NCBI RefSeq assembly: GCF_027947535.2
Contig: NZ_JAAGKO020000041.1
Coordinates: 1-64,000 of the forward strand
Reading direction: 5' to 3'
Length of the DNA: 64,000 nucleotides
Source of the DNA: Streptantibioticus silvisoli
GTDB lineage: Bacteria > Actinomycetota > Actinomycetes > Streptomycetales > Streptomycetaceae
Shown one piece after another: positions 19,389-30,615 of the stretch (positions are counted from its first letter, which is position 1; every line of letters begins with the position of its first letter). The notes beneath the pieces were generated by a model. The model was not told the DNA's origin. It was given only the letters and a program-made list of their open reading frames with translations, and ran no database searches. The translations under genes were made by a program, and so were the position numbers.

Positions 19389-19674
19389 AACCCCAACGTC
19401 ATTGCTCTCTAAGGGAGTTGTCAGCGGCCGACCGAGGAGGCGCCGGTCAGGCGATCAGGCGATCAGGCGATCAGGCGATCAACGGTTCACCCGTGCATCG
19501 GCGATCCCGAACCGGCGGATCCCGAACCCGCGGATCCTGGCTGGCAGGCCGCACCGGCGGGCCCGGACCCACGAATCCGGGCCGGCCGATCCGACCGGCG
19601 ATCGCAGAACAACCGCCCCACGCCAGCGAGTTGGACGTGGCACCCCCGGCCAGGCGCACCCCTGAAACAACGGC
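19389..19674. repeat. Gene-free stretch with 8-bp GCGATCAG repeat
   Basis: Between the MocR gene and the mdh terminator no gene is visible. Four direct copies of an 8-bp unit, GCGATCAG (the last ending AA), occupy 19451-19482. They are followed by degenerate CGGATCC-type echoes to about 19545. Such short tandem repeats are prone to slippage. Confidence 0.75.
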
Positions 19675-19713
19675 GGCCCGCCGCGGGGTTGTGGATAACC
19701 CCGGCAGCGGGCC
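19675..19713 (-). terminator. Hairpin terminator of mdh
   Basis: GGCCCGCCGCGGGGTT and AACCCCGGCAGCGGGCC form a long stem with minor bulges around the loop GTGGAT. It is about 90 bp past the mdh stop and faces the end of the MocR gene, so it may serve both. Confidence 0.75.
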
Positions 19714-19727
19714 GACCCTGTGGATAA
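19690..19727. promoter_or_regulatory. Two perfect DnaA-box sequences
   Basis: TGTGGATAA occurs at 19690-19698 and 19719-19727, each the exact complement of the classic DnaA box TTATCCACA, 29 bp apart. The first forms the loop side of the mdh terminator hairpin. Two perfect boxes this close in G+C-rich DNA are unlikely by chance, but no dnaA, dnaN or oriC-like cluster is nearby. Confidence 0.45.
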
Positions 19728-19801
19728 CTCCGGACAGAGTTCGCGAATCAGGTCTACGGTGAAGTCCTGGTCCTCGGCTCCCCGGAAAGGAGTCGGGAGA
19801 A

Positions 19802-21249
<1,448 letters not shown>

Positions 21250-22112
21250 GGTTCTCCCTGGAGTACGCCGGGTCGTCCCGGTGCCACAACTGTCGCCGGA
21301 TGACTACCCAAGGCGACGCGTTCCAGGTCGGGCGGTTCGCCTCCCCCGCCCCGAGCCGCAGAAATCCGGCCACCCGGAAGGAGCCCACCGGAGCCCCGAC
21401 TTGCTGCCCCGGGCCCTGAACCGGCGCCGAGACCCACCGAGAAGATGTCGCGAACCGACCGTCGGACACACGATCGAGACGGTGTTCGCACAGGGCACCG
21501 TGCGGTGTTCACGCCGTGCACCCTATGCGATGCCTCCCCCACCGCGGACGTCCACCACCCGCCCACGGACGCCCCGCACTCCGGGCCACCGGCCCCCGCA
21601 CCAGCACCCACTCCCCTGCGGCCAGCGCCCAGCGCTCAGCGCCCAGCCGACAGACATCCGCCTACACCGGCGCCGGAAAGACCGCCCCGGACGCCCACAC
21701 CCGCGCCGGCGCCGACAGCTCCCCAGACGCCAGGCCCCGCTCGGGCCCGGCTGGCCCCGGACGCCCGCACCCGCTAAAGGGCCGGGCCCGGCCCCGGACA
21801 CCCGCCCCGGTACACCCGCACCCGCCACAACGGCATCAGCGCCAGCAGTTCCCCCGAAGGCCAGCTCCTCCCCCGAAAGCCCGCACCGCACGAACACCCG
21901 CACCGCACGGACGCCGAGACCGCACGGACGCCGAGACCGCACGGACGCCGAGACCGCGGGCCCCGGAGAAAACCCCACCCCGCGCCACAGCCCCGCCCGG
22001 CGCCCTCGACCGGCCGCACCCCCGCTCGACGCCTCCCACCGGCGGCGCCGACCCGCGGCGCCGACCCGCGACGCCGACCCGCGGCACCCCCACCCGCCCC
22101 GCCCGCCACGCC
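21250..22112. other. C-rich low-complexity gene-free region
   Basis: About 860 bp without a convincing gene; frames here translate to low-complexity Pro/Arg/Thr strings. It contains three perfect 17-bp tandem copies (CGCACGGACGCCGAGAC) at 21904-21954 and a GACCCGCG(G/A)CGCC tandem near 22045-22085. A 93-residue minus-strand frame at 21188-21469 is a weak candidate that I do not call. Confidence 0.6.
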
Positions 22113-22520
22113 TCAGCGGCGCACGGCGAACCGCATGATGTGGTCCAGGAACGGCAGATGGAGCAGGGGATCCGGCTGGGCCATCAGCGTCAGGATGACG
22201 ATCGCGGCGCCGGGGACGCCGTAGGTGATCAGGTCGGTGAAGCGGCTGCGGACCGCCAGCATGCCGACCTCGGGCAGCAGCCAGCGCAGTACCGCCCCCA
22301 GCAGGAGAGAGGCCCCGACCAGGATGAGTCCGACGCGGAAGGCGTCGGCGGCGGTGAGGATCAGGCCGAGCGCGACCCCGGCCAGCACCGTCAGCAGCGG
22401 CCACTGGCGGGCCGGAGCGGGCAGGTCGGCGGGGGCGGCCCGGCCGCCGCCCTCGGGACGGGCGGTGTCGGTGGTCACCTGGGAAACGCGGCGTTCGTCG
22501 CCGGCCGGTTCAGCCGACAT
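22113..22520 (-). CDS. DUF3017-family membrane protein
   Basis: A 135-residue protein with three hydrophobic helices (about 42-60, 64-84 and 98-116) and a conserved R-W-L-L-P between helices, matching the actinobacterial DUF3017 family, which I recall directly downstream of folD. Function is unknown. The ATG at 22520 overlaps the folD stop by 11 bp (ATGTCGGCTGA), so translation is coupled; an internal GTG 33 bp on is an alternative start. The first 35 residues are polar and variable. Confidence 0.8.
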   Translation of the reverse strand: MSAEPAGDERRVSQVTTDTARPEGGGRAAPADLPAPARQWPLLTVLAGVALGLILTAADAFRVGLILVGASLLLGAVLRWLLPEVGMLAVRSRFTDLITYGVPGAAIVILTLMAQPDPLLHLPFLDHIMRFAVRR

Positions 22521-23379
22521 GGTCCGCGGCGACCTGGCGCTCGGCGGCCTCGACCACGTTCTGCAGCAGCAGCGCCCGGGTCATGGGGCCGACGCCACCG
22601 GGGTTGGGGGACACCCAGGCGGCGACCTCGGCGACGTCGGGGTGGACGTCGCCGACGATGCGGCCGTCGGCGTCGCGGCTGACACCGACGTCGAGCACCG
22701 CGGCGCCCGGCTTGATGTTCTCCGGTGTGACCAGGTGCGGGACGCCGGCGGCGGCGACCACGATGTCGGCCTGGCGCAGAACGGCGCCGAGGTCGCGGGT
22801 GCCGGTGTGGCACAGGGTCACGGTGGCGTTCTCGGAGCGGCGGGTCAGCAGCAGGCCGATGGAGCGGCCGACGGTGATGCCGCGGCCGACGACGGCGACG
22901 TTGGCGCCGTTGATGGTGACGTCGTGGCGGCGCAGGAGTTCGACGATGCCGTTGGGGGTGCACGGCAGGGGGCCGGTCTGGCCGAGGACCAGGCGGCCCA
23001 GGCTCATCGGGTGCAGGCCGTCGGCGTCCTTGTCGGGTTCCATGAGTTCCAGGACCCGGTTGACGTCGATGCCCTTGGGCAGCGGGAGCTGGACGATGTA
23101 GCCGGTGCAGGCGGGGTCGTCGTTGAGTTCACGGACGACCGACTCGATCTGCTCCTGGGTGGCGTCGGCGGGCAGTTCGCGCTGGATGGAGGCGATGCCG
23201 ACCTGGGCGCAGTCACGGTGCTTGCCGGCGACGTAGATGTGGCTGCCGGGGTCGTCGCCGACCAGGACGGTTCCGAGGCCGGGGGTGATGCCGCGGGCCT
23301 TGAGGGCCTCGACACGCACGGCGAGTTCTGACTTGATCGCGGCGGCCGTGGCCTTGCCGTCGAGAATCTGGGCGGTCAT
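22510..23379 (-). CDS. folD: Methylenetetrahydrofolate dehydrogenase/cyclohydrolase
   Basis: Bifunctional enzyme that turns 5,10-methylene-THF into 10-formyl-THF, supplying purN and purH nearby. The 289 residues contain Y-V-A-G-K (catalytic lysine near 52), [15 protein letters not shown], and the NAD(P) segment [13 protein letters not shown] 23379 follows a GGAG site. It heads a two-gene unit with the DUF3017 gene. The leader upstream holds an A/T-rich patch and a short palindrome at 23462-23476. Confidence 0.95.
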   Translation of the reverse strand: MTAQILDGKATAAAIKSELAVRVEALKARGITPGLGTVLVGDDPGSHIYVAGKHRDCAQVGIASIQRELPADATQEQIESVVRELNDDPACTGYIVQLPLPKGIDVNRVLELMEPDKDADGLHPMSLGRLVLGQTGPLPCTPNGIVELLRRHDVTINGANVAVVGRGITVGRSIGLLLTRRSENATVTLCHTGTRDLGAVLRQADIVVAAAGVPHLVTPENIKPGAAVLDVGVSRDADGRIVGDVHPDVAEVAAWVSPNPGGVGPMTRALLLQNVVEAAERQVAADHVG

Positions 23380-23461
23380 GACTCCATACTCCAGGATGGG
23401 GCGGGCGCGGAACCAATCAGGCCGTCAACCAGACGCCGCATTGTGGGGCATAACACCCTAT

Positions 23462-23476
23462 AAGATTACTGATCTT
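23462..23476. promoter_or_regulatory. Palindrome in folD/RDD divergent promoter region
   Basis: AAGAT-TACTG-ATCTT, a perfect 5-bp-arm palindrome, lies in a rare A/T-rich patch between folD and the RDD gene, next to CTATAAG, which on the minus strand reads CTTATAG and could be a -10 for folD. It could be an operator, but no known regulator matches it. Confidence 0.3.
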
Positions 23477-23632
23477 TGGTCGTCTGAACGGGTTGTCTGG
23501 ACAGCGCACATGTGCTGCCAGGACGATGGGAGCGCTGGGCCAGGGGGGTGCGGGGGCGCTTGTGGAACCTGGATCTCTGAGGTGTCCGGCTTGTCAGCCT
23601 TTCAGCGTTCCGGCACTGCGATAGGACCACCC

Positions 23633-24349
23633 GTGAGTTACCCGCCCGGCCCCCAGGACCCCTACGGCAGTCCGCAGCAGCAGCCGTACGGCTATCCCCA
23701 GCAGCAGCCGGCCCAGCCGCCGAACCAGCAGCCCTACGGCTACCCGCAGCAGCAGCCGGCGCAACAGCCCTACGGTTACCCCCAGCAGGGCTACGACCCG
23801 AACGCGGCCTACGGGTATCCGCAGGGGATGCCCGCGCAGGGCACCGCGCAGGCGCACAACGGCTACGTCAACGTCCCGTTCCTGGGCACCGTGCAGGTGG
23901 CGAGCATGGGCCAGCGGTTCCTCGCCCGGCTGCTGGACGGCGTGGTGACCGGCATCGTGATCCTCATCGCGATGTTCGCGGGGCTGGCGAGCGCGATGGG
24001 CATGCACGGCACGGACGCGACGGGCGATTCGCCGGACGGCGGGTTCGGGTTGATCTTCGCGTTCATGGGGATCTTCTCCGGCTTCGCACTGCTCTACGAG
24101 TGGCTGATGATCGCGTTCCTCGGCCAGACGCTGGGAAAGATGGCCGTCGGCCTGAAGGTCGTCAAGGAGCGTGACGGGCAGAACCCGGGCCTGGGGTCGG
24201 GGTTCGTGCGGTTCATCATCCCGATCGTCGGCGTCTTCCTGTGCTACATCGGCGCGGCGCTGGTGTACCTGTCGCCGTTCTTCGACAGCACCGGCAAGAC
24301 GCAGGGCTGGCACGACCGGGCGGCCGGGACGCTGGTCATCAAGCCGTGA
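23633..24349 (+). CDS. RDD-family membrane protein with PYGYPQQ repeats
   Basis: A 238-residue protein. The first 80 residues are a Gln/Pro/Tyr-rich low-complexity segment built on P-Y-G-Y-P-Q-Q-Q. An RDD domain follows (about 90-238) with R-x-x-A-R-L-L-D at its start, helices at about 105-125, 140-165 and 195-215, and the ending H-D-R-A-A-G-T-L-V. RDD proteins are membrane proteins of mostly unknown transport or ion-exchange role. GTG 23633 has AGGA six bases upstream. The next gene begins 64 bp on and has the same type of N-terminal repeat. Confidence 0.85.
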   Translation: MSYPPGPQDPYGSPQQQPYGYPQQQPAQPPNQQPYGYPQQQPAQQPYGYPQQGYDPNAAYGYPQGMPAQGTAQAHNGYVNVPFLGTVQVASMGQRFLARLLDGVVTGIVILIAMFAGLASAMGMHGTDATGDSPDGGFGLIFAFMGIFSGFALLYEWLMIAFLGQTLGKMAVGLKVVKERDGQNPGLGSGFVRFIIPIVGVFLCYIGAALVYLSPFFDSTGKTQGWHDRAAGTLVIKP

Positions 24350-24413
24350 GCGGTCCGGAGACGGACAGCGGCACGCGCGCCCCGGGACGAGCCAGGAGAC
24401 GAGGAGGAAACCG

Positions 24414-25028
24414 GTGAGCTATCCGCCGAACCCGTACGGTCCGCCGCCGCAGCAGCCGGGCCAGGGACCCTACGGCCCGCCGCAGCAGCAGCCGGGCCAG
24501 CAGTACGGGCAGCCGTACGGCTATCCGCAGCAGCCGTCGCCCTACGGCCCGGGGGCAGGGCCGGGCGGTTATCCCGGCTGGGGCGGTCAGCCCGGCTGGC
24601 CGGTCGGGCCGCCCCAGATGCCGGGGGTGGTCACGGCGGCCCGGGTGATCCTGTTCATCATGTCGGGGCTGTCGGTGATAGGCGGCGCGCTGGCGCTGCT
24701 GTCGGGCATCGTGATGTCGTCGAGCAGCGACGACTCCGACACCTCCGGGCTGGCCGCTCCCGCGGTGGCGGCCGGTGTGGCCGTCATCGTCATCGGCGCG
24801 CTGGTGATGACGCTGGCCGTGCGGTACTCACGCGGCCGTGGCGGTGTCCGGGTGACCACCATCATCCTGGGCATCGTGGAGATCCTAGGCGGCGTGCTGG
24901 ACATGGTCAGCAACACGACCGTGGTGGGCCTGCTGATCGGGATGGTGGGGCTCGGGTTCGGGATCGTGTTCCTGGTGGCGATGTTCTCCCGGGCGGGCAC
25001 GGCCTGGTTCAGCCGCCCGCGGTACTGA
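24414..25028 (+). CDS. Membrane protein with PYG/PQQ-rich N-terminus
   Basis: A 204-residue protein with a Gln/Pro/Gly/Tyr-rich first 70 residues, then four helices (about 75-98, 115-135, 146-166 and 170-195). GTG 24414 has a strong GAGGAGG site. It follows the RDD gene by 64 bp and shares the opening V-S-Y-P-P, so the pair probably arose by copying of the 5' end and is cotranscribed. I do not recognise a named family for the membrane part. The transcript should end at the hairpin 25063-25095. Confidence 0.75.
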   Translation: MSYPPNPYGPPPQQPGQGPYGPPQQQPGQQYGQPYGYPQQPSPYGPGAGPGGYPGWGGQPGWPVGPPQMPGVVTAARVILFIMSGLSVIGGALALLSGIVMSSSSDDSDTSGLAAPAVAAGVAVIVIGALVMTLAVRYSRGRGGVRVTTIILGIVEILGGVLDMVSNTTVVGLLIGMVGLGFGIVFLVAMFSRAGTAWFSRPRY

Positions 25029-25062
25029 CCGGGCACCGGGCACCGCCCCGGAGACGGACGAA

Positions 25063-25095
25063 GCGGGCGGTCCCGGGTTTTCCGGGGCCGCCCGC
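25063..25095. terminator. Hairpin terminator
   Basis: GCGGGCGG-TCCCGG and CCGGGG-CCGCCCGC pair around GTTTT, 35 bp past the stop of the membrane-protein gene. A run of GACCGGC repeats (25195-25235) lies between it and the convergent purH end. Confidence 0.8.
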
Positions 25096-25251
25096 GTTCC
25101 GTGGTCGGTGACGCCGATCAGCGAGTCGGCCGGTGCGACGGGCTCCGTACGCCGGCCCCCGTGCGACGGACCGCACCGTCGACCGGCACAGCTGACCGGC
25201 GCAGCCGACCGGCACCGTTGACCGGTGCCGGTCGACCCGTGGCTTACGTGA

Positions 25252-26826
25252 TCAGTGGAAGAAGTGCCGGGTACCGGTGAAGTACATCGTCACGCCGGCC
25301 GCCTTCGCGGCGTCCAGGACCAGCTCGTCGCGGATCGAGCCGCCGGGCTGGACCACGGCGCGGACGCCGGCCTCGGCCAGCACCTCGAAGCCGTCGGGGA
25401 ACGGGAAGAAGGCGTCGGAGGCGGCGTAGGCGCCCGCGGCGCGCTCGGCACCGGCCCGCTGGACGGCGAGGCGGGCGGAGTCGACCCGGTTGACCTGGCC
25501 CATGCCGACGCCGACGGTGGCACCGTCCTTGGCCAGCAGGATCGCGTTGGACTTCACCGCGCGGCAGGCCCGCCAGGCGAAGGACAGCTCACGCAGCTCG
25601 GCCTCGGAGAGCGCGTCGCCGCTGGCCAGCGTCCAGTTGGCCGGGTCGTCGCCCTCGGCCTGGAAGACGTCGGTGTGCTGCACGACCGCGCCGCCGGAGA
25701 GGGTCTTGATGTCGGCGGGGGTGGTGGGCAGGCCGTCGACCTTCAGGACACGGATGTTCTTCTTGCGGGCCAGCACCTCAAGAGCGCCGTCCTCGTAGCC
25801 GGGGGCGGCGATGACCTCGGTGAAGATCTCCGCGACCTGTTCGGCCATCTCCACCGTCACCGGGCGGTTGACGGCGATGACGCCGCCGAACGCCGAGAGC
25901 GGGTCGCACGCGTGAGCCTTGCGGTGTGCCTCGGCGACGTCGGCGGCGATCGCGATGCCGCACGGGTTGGCGTGCTTGATGATCGCGACGCAGGGCTCGT
26001 CCTGGTCGTGGGCGGCGCGGCGGGCGGCCTCGGTGTCGACGTAGTTGTTGAAGGACATCTCCTTGCCGTGCAGCTGCTCGGCGTTGGCGATGCCTCCGGG
26101 GAGGCCGTTGGTGTAGAGGGCGGCCGGCTGGTGCGGGTTCTCGCCGTACCGCAGGACCGCGCGGCGCTCGAAGGTGGCGCCGACGAAGGCGGGCAGTGCT
26201 GCCTCCGGTTCGGCGGCGTAGTCGCCGGTGAACCAGTTGGCGACGGCCACGTCGTAGGCGGCGGTGTGCTGGAAGGCCTCGGCGGCCAGCCGCTTGCGGG
26301 TGGTGAGGTCGAAGCCGCCCTCGGCGGCCGCGGCGAGCACGTCCTGGTAGCGGCCGGGGTTGACGACCACCGCGACCGAGGGGTGGTTCTTGGCGGCCGC
26401 GCGGACCATCGAGGGGCCGCCGATGTCGATCTGCTCGACGCACTCGTCCGGGGAGGCGCCGGAGGCGACGGTCTCCTTGAACGGGTACAGGTTGACGACG
26501 ACCAGTTCGAACGGTTCGACGCCGAGCTCGGCGAGCTGCTCGCGGTGGCTGTCGAGCCGCAGGTCGGCCAGCACGCCGGCGTGGATCTTCGGGTGCAGGG
26601 TCTTGACCCGCCCGTCCAGGCACTCCGGGAAACCGGTGACGTCCTGGACCGCGGTGACCGGGACTCCGGCGGCGGCGATCCGGGCGGCGGTGGAGCCGGT
26701 GGAGACCAGTTCGACGCCGGCCGCGTGCAGCCCGCGGGCCAGCTCCTCCAGTCCGGTCTTGTCGTAGACACTGACCAGGGCCCGGCGGATGGGGCGCCGG
26801 GTGGCAGAGGTGGCTTCGCTACTCAC
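25252..26826 (-). CDS. purH: Bifunctional AICAR transformylase/IMP cyclohydrolase
   Basis: Catalyses the last two steps of IMP synthesis. It has 524 residues from GTG 26826. The N-terminal methylglyoxal-synthase-like cyclohydrolase domain (about 12-150) has [10 protein letters not shown]. The C-terminal transformylase domain has K-H-A-N-P-C-G-I-A with its Lys/His pair. The start overlaps the purN stop by four bases (GTGA), showing coupling. The wide open frame further upstream is purN shadow. It uses 10-formyl-THF made by FolD. Confidence 0.95.
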   Translation of the reverse strand: MSSEATSATRRPIRRALVSVYDKTGLEELARGLHAAGVELVSTGSTAARIAAAGVPVTAVQDVTGFPECLDGRVKTLHPKIHAGVLADLRLDSHREQLAELGVEPFELVVVNLYPFKETVASGASPDECVEQIDIGGPSMVRAAAKNHPSVAVVVNPGRYQDVLAAAAEGGFDLTTRKRLAAEAFQHTAAYDVAVANWFTGDYAAEPEAALPAFVGATFERRAVLRYGENPHQPAALYTNGLPGGIANAEQLHGKEMSFNNYVDTEAARRAAHDQDEPCVAIIKHANPCGIAIAADVAEAHRKAHACDPLSAFGGVIAVNRPVTVEMAEQVAEIFTEVIAAPGYEDGALEVLARKKNIRVLKVDGLPTTPADIKTLSGGAVVQHTDVFQAEGDDPANWTLASGDALSEAELRELSFAWRACRAVKSNAILLAKDGATVGVGMGQVNRVDSARLAVQRAGAERAAGAYAASDAFFPFPDGFEVLAEAGVRAVVQPGGSIRDELVLDAAKAAGVTMYFTGTRHFFH

Positions 26827-27467
26827 GGGACGATGACCTTTCTTCCCTCGATGCGGTAACCGTCGCGGGCGAGACGGCCCACGACCTCGACGAGCAGGCG
26901 TCGCTCGACGTCCTTGATGCGTTCGTGCAGCGCGCTCTCGTCGTCCCCGTCCCGGATCTCGACCACGCCCTGGGCGATGATCGGACCGGTGTCGACACCG
27001 GCGTCGACGAAGTGGACGGTGCAGCCGGTGACCCGCGCGCCGTACGCCAGCGCGTCGCGCACCCCGTGGGTGCCGGGGAAGCTGGGCAGGAGCGCGGGAT
27101 GGGTGTTGACGGTCCGGCCGCCGAACCGGGCGAGGAACGCGGGCCCGAGGATCTTCATGAACCCGGCGGAGACCACCAGGTCGGGCCGGTACGCGGCGAC
27201 CTGCTCGGCCAGCGCGGCGTCCCACGCGGCGCGGGTCCCGTGGTCGCGGACCCGGCACACGAAGACCGGCAGCCCGGCGCGTTCGGCCCGTTCCAGGCCG
27301 GCGATGGCGTCCCGGTCGGCACCGACCGCCACGACGTGGGCGCCGTAGCCGTCGGGGTCGGCGGCGATGGCGTCCAGCAGTGCCTGGAGGTTCGTGCCGG
27401 AACCGGAGACGAGGACGACGAGACGCGCACCGGGCGAACCGGGCGGTCTGGAGGCGGCGGAGGCCAC
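26823..27467 (-). CDS. purN: Phosphoribosylglycinamide formyltransferase
   Basis: Transfers a formyl group from 10-formyl-THF to GAR in purine synthesis. The 214 residues carry [10 protein letters not shown] near residue 20, [15 protein letters not shown] with the catalytic Asn/His, and [10 protein letters not shown] with the catalytic Asp. GTG 27467 has AAGGA eight bases upstream; the frame extends to 27527 without a better start. It is the first gene of purNH. Confidence 0.94.
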   Translation of the reverse strand: MASAASRPPGSPGARLVVLVSGSGTNLQALLDAIAADPDGYGAHVVAVGADRDAIAGLERAERAGLPVFVCRVRDHGTRAAWDAALAEQVAAYRPDLVVSAGFMKILGPAFLARFGGRTVNTHPALLPSFPGTHGVRDALAYGARVTGCTVHFVDAGVDTGPIIAQGVVEIRDGDDESALHERIKDVERRLLVEVVGRLARDGYRIEGRKVIVP

Positions 27468-27671
27468 AGCGGGGTTCCTTCTCGCGGGACCGGGTGTTTG
27501 TACGGTCGTACGAATCGCAGGGATCACGCGGTATGGGGAACCCTACGAAGCCGTCGGCCGTCAGCAACGATACCGGCACTGCCTCCGGCCCCCGCAGGCG
27601 CCGGGAGCCCGGGGACCGGTAGCGTCAGGTAGGAGACTCGCAAGCATGGACGAGGAGCAGTCGGCAAGGGG

Positions 27672-28691
27672 ATGGCGCAACCAACTATGAGCAGCGGCCG
27701 CATCACCATCATCCGCGGGACGCGCGGCGTCCCCGTCGCGGTCACCGCGCTGCGCGAGGGGCGTTCGCCGTCGCCGTCATCGTCGTCCTCGCCGGACGAG
27801 CAGCGCGCGACCCCCGGCGGCCGGTCGGACAATCCGTTCGCGGCCCCGCCGAAGGGTGCCCCGGACCGCCCGTGGCAGCCCCGCCACCCCGCGCCCGGCG
27901 ACCATGACGGCGGCGCCTCCGGCGGTTCCGGGGACGGCAACGGGCAGGGGAACGGCGGCACGGGCGGCGGTGACCGCTGGAGCAGTCGGCAGCCGGCGCC
28001 GCACGGCGACGGCCGGCGTGATCCGTTCGGCGGTGGCCCGGGCGGGTCGCAGCCCGGCCCCGAGCGGCGCCCCGGCCAGGGCGGACCGGGCGGACCCGGC
28101 GGGCAGCAGGGTGGCGGACCGCGGTTCGACGTCACCGACCCGGTGCAGCGCCGGGCCCGGTACGCGCTGATGGGCGGCACCGCGGCACTGTTCTTCGGCC
28201 TGTACGGCATCCCGGAGCTCGCGCTGCTGTTCGGCGCGCTCGCGCTGTACTGGGGCATCAGTTCGCTGCGCGGCAAGGCGCAGCCGCCGGCCGCCGAGAA
28301 CGCCGCCGGCCCGGAACGGACCGGGGCGGACCTGTCGGCCTGGCAGTCGCCGCGCGGCACACCGCCCGCGGCCGGCGGGGTGACGCCCACCGCGGCGACG
28401 CCGGACAACGCGCCCGGCCGGCCCCCGGTCGCCGGTGCGCAACCCGCGTGGGGCGCGGCGGCGGGACCGCAGACGCAGCGCTACCGGCCGCAGTTCGCCG
28501 CGGCGGTGTGCGGCACGATCGCGGCGTCGCTGGCGCTGGCGCTGGTGGCGGCCGCGTTCACCTTCCAGCTCGTCTACAAGGACTACTACAGCTGCGTCAA
28601 CGACGCGCTGACGCAGCCGGCCCGCGCGGCCTGCGCCACGGACCTCCCGGCGCCGATCCGCCAGCACATGAGCTCGATCCAGGGCAACTGA
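27672..28691 (+). CDS. Hypothetical membrane protein with Gly/Pro-rich linker
   Basis: A 339-residue protein with a polar Gly/Pro/Gln-rich first 150 residues, two close helices (about 162-195), another low-complexity linker, then a C-terminal helix (about 275-300) and a short extracytoplasmic end with two cysteines (Y-Y-S-C-V-N and A-A-C-A-T-D) that could form a disulfide. I recall similar proteins near purN in Streptomyces but know no function. The start is ATG 27672 beside AAGGGG, or ATG 27687. It is convergent with the PerM gene, 22 bp apart. Confidence 0.75.
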   Translation: MAQPTMSSGRITIIRGTRGVPVAVTALREGRSPSPSSSSSPDEQRATPGGRSDNPFAAPPKGAPDRPWQPRHPAPGDHDGGASGGSGDGNGQGNGGTGGGDRWSSRQPAPHGDGRRDPFGGGPGGSQPGPERRPGQGGPGGPGGQQGGGPRFDVTDPVQRRARYALMGGTAALFFGLYGIPELALLFGALALYWGISSLRGKAQPPAAENAAGPERTGADLSAWQSPRGTPPAAGGVTPTAATPDNAPGRPPVAGAQPAWGAAAGPQTQRYRPQFAAAVCGTIAASLALALVAAAFTFQLVYKDYYSCVNDALTQPARAACATDLPAPIRQHMSSIQGN

Positions 28692-28713
28692 CCCGCCCGC
28701 CGGGAGCCGGCTC

Positions 28714-30615
28714 CTACTCCGGTCCCGATCCCGGCTCCGGTTCCGGTTTCCGCTCCGGATTCGGTTCCGGTTTCCGGTCGGCCGGCTCCCCGGCCCCTGG
28801 CCCTGCCGCCCCCGGCGCCCTCCACGGGTTCGGGGGCGGCGGCGTCTTCAGCCCCTCCGACGTCTTCACCCCCTCCGACGCCTGCGACTGCCCCGGCGCC
28901 CGGAACGCCCCCGATGCCCAGGACTCCCCCGACACCTTCGAGCGGTCCGGCGCCTCCGAGCGGTCGAACGTCTTCGGGCGGTCCGGCTCCGGCGCCTTCG
29001 GCCCGCCTGACATCTGGGGGTGCTCCGGCAGCGCCATGCCCTCCTGCGCCGCCCTGCCCTGCCGCTCCGTAACGCCCTCCGGCTCCCTCAAGCCCCCCGC
29101 ATCGGTGCCCCCCGGCGCCGCCAGCCCCTCCCGCGCCGCCAGGCCCTCCGGTGCCCTCAGTCGTTCCGGGATCGTCCGGCGTTGCGGCGTCTTCAGCGGG
29201 TCCGGCCAGGTGGGGGGCGTCAGCGGGTGGGTCTGGGGGCGGGACGAGGGGGGCGGGACGGTGAGGCGCACCGGGGTCGGCGGGGCCGGCGACAGGGGGC
29301 GGTCGCGGGAGCGGCGCAACCGCCACCAGCGGCCGATCAGGGTGACGGGCAGGGCGGCGCCGAGGGCCCAGGCGGCCGCGGCGCCGCCGGTGCGCAGGCC
29401 GTCGGGGCCGAACGCGGCCAGCGTGCCGGTACCCATCGGGCCGCCGGCGAACGCGGCGACGACCGCGACGACCGCGCCGTGCGCCGCCGCCGTCAGCAGG
29501 ATCACGACCAGGGTCCTGGTCGCCGTCCAGCGCCGGGCGACTGCGCCGCGGCAGACCCGTAGCGCCAGCAGGACGGCCGCCGCCAGCGGCAGGGCGACGA
29601 CGAGCCAGGCGAACGGCGTGCCGCCCTGCGGGCCGGTGGGCCGGGGCAGGGCGGCGAGCAGCGGGAAGTTCGGCAGCGTCGGCGGATAGCCGACGGTGCC
29701 GGCCGCGGAGACCCAGCCGCCGGCGCCCAGCGCGAACCCGGGGCCCAGCGCGTACGCGGACGCCCACACCGCGGCGTTCGGCACCAGGGTGAGGGTCAGC
29801 AGCAGGACGGCGAAGCGGCCGGAGAGCGACGAGGTCAAGGTGGTGAACGAATCCGCGGCGGCGCCCCCGTGCCAGGCCAGCGAACCGGCCGCCAGCAGCG
29901 CGCCGCCGCCGAACAGCGCCGCGGCCCCCGACACCGCCGCCCAGCAGGCCGTCTTCACGCCCCCGGCCGGCAACGCCACCCGGTTCATCACGCGCCGCAC
30001 CATCGGCGACGGCCGCACGACGTGCCAGCCGCCCGCACTCCAGGTGCCGAGCACGGCGGCGCCGACGGCCACCAGCGGCACGTTGAGCAGCGCGGAGACG
30101 GTGTCGGCCCGCAGGCCGCCGTTTCGGGCGAATACCAGCAGCACCAGGCCGATCAGCAGATAACCGGCCAGCAGCCAGCCGGTGGTGGCGAGCGGGCCGA
30201 GCGCCGGGTCGGATTCCGGTTCCGGCCCGGCCGGGTCGTCATGGTCGCGGGCGATGGCGTGGGCGGCGGCGCGGTAGAGCAGCCAGCACGGCAGCGCGGC
30301 CAGCAGCAGCGGCGTCAACCCGACCGGGACCGTGCCGCCGGTGAGGGCGTCGGCGCGGGCCAGGTCGGCTCCGTGGGCGAGCAGCCACAGCGCGGCGGCG
30401 ACCCGCAGGGCGTCGTCGGGACCGCTGTCCGGGAACGGCGAGGTGATCCACAGGAAGAGCACCAGGACCGCGATGATGCCGAACCCCAGGCCGGCGGCGA
30501 CCGCGCCGCCCAGCATCGCGGCCATCACCTCGGGGGCGCGCCGTGCGGACCGCGCGTGGCCCTGCAGCGGGGGGACATGGCCGGTGAAGTGCGTCACATC
30601 GAGCCATGCTGCCAA
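28714..30615 (-). CDS. PerM-like cell division membrane protein (DUF6350)
   Basis: A 633-residue polytopic protein with about ten helices between residues 30 and 430. It resembles the actinobacterial DUF6350 family that includes mycobacterial PerM, reported to support division under stress. The last 190 residues are a hydrophilic Pro/Glu/Ala-rich tail with repeats such as A-P-E-G-L-A-A and E-P-E-P. ATG 30615 is the longest start; M31 or M34 near residue 31 would also suit, since the first 30 residues have poorer codon bias. It lies downstream of sucCD on the same strand, beyond a terminator and repeat. Confidence 0.75.
   Translation of the reverse strand: MAAWLDVTHFTGHVPPLQGHARSARRAPEVMAAMLGGAVAAGLGFGIIAVLVLFLWITSPFPDSGPDDALRVAAALWLLAHGADLARADALTGGTVPVGLTPLLLAALPCWLLYRAAAHAIARDHDDPAGPEPESDPALGPLATTGWLLAGYLLIGLVLLVFARNGGLRADTVSALLNVPLVAVGAAVLGTWSAGGWHVVRPSPMVRRVMNRVALPAGGVKTACWAAVSGAAALFGGGALLAAGSLAWHGGAAADSFTTLTSSLSGRFAVLLLTLTLVPNAAVWASAYALGPGFALGAGGWVSAAGTVGYPPTLPNFPLLAALPRPTGPQGGTPFAWLVVALPLAAAVLLALRVCRGAVARRWTATRTLVVILLTAAAHGAVVAVVAAFAGGPMGTGTLAAFGPDGLRTGGAAAAWALGAALPVTLIGRWWRLRRSRDRPLSPAPPTPVRLTVPPPSSRPQTHPLTPPTWPDPLKTPQRRTIPERLRAPEGLAAREGLAAPGGTDAGGLREPEGVTERQGRAAQEGMALPEHPQMSGGPKAPEPDRPKTFDRSEAPDRSKVSGESWASGAFRAPGQSQASEGVKTSEGLKTPPPPNPWRAPGAAGPGAGEPADRKPEPNPERKPEPEPGSGPE

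Noticed and set aside
19689-19727. Replication origin
   Set aside because: Only two DnaA boxes, no cluster, no dnaA/dnaN/gyrB neighbours and no A/T-rich unwinding tract.
21500-22138. Pro/Arg/Thr-rich plus-strand protein upstream of the DUF3017 end
   Set aside because: Low complexity, no ribosome site and no codon bias; explained by C-rich tandem repeats.
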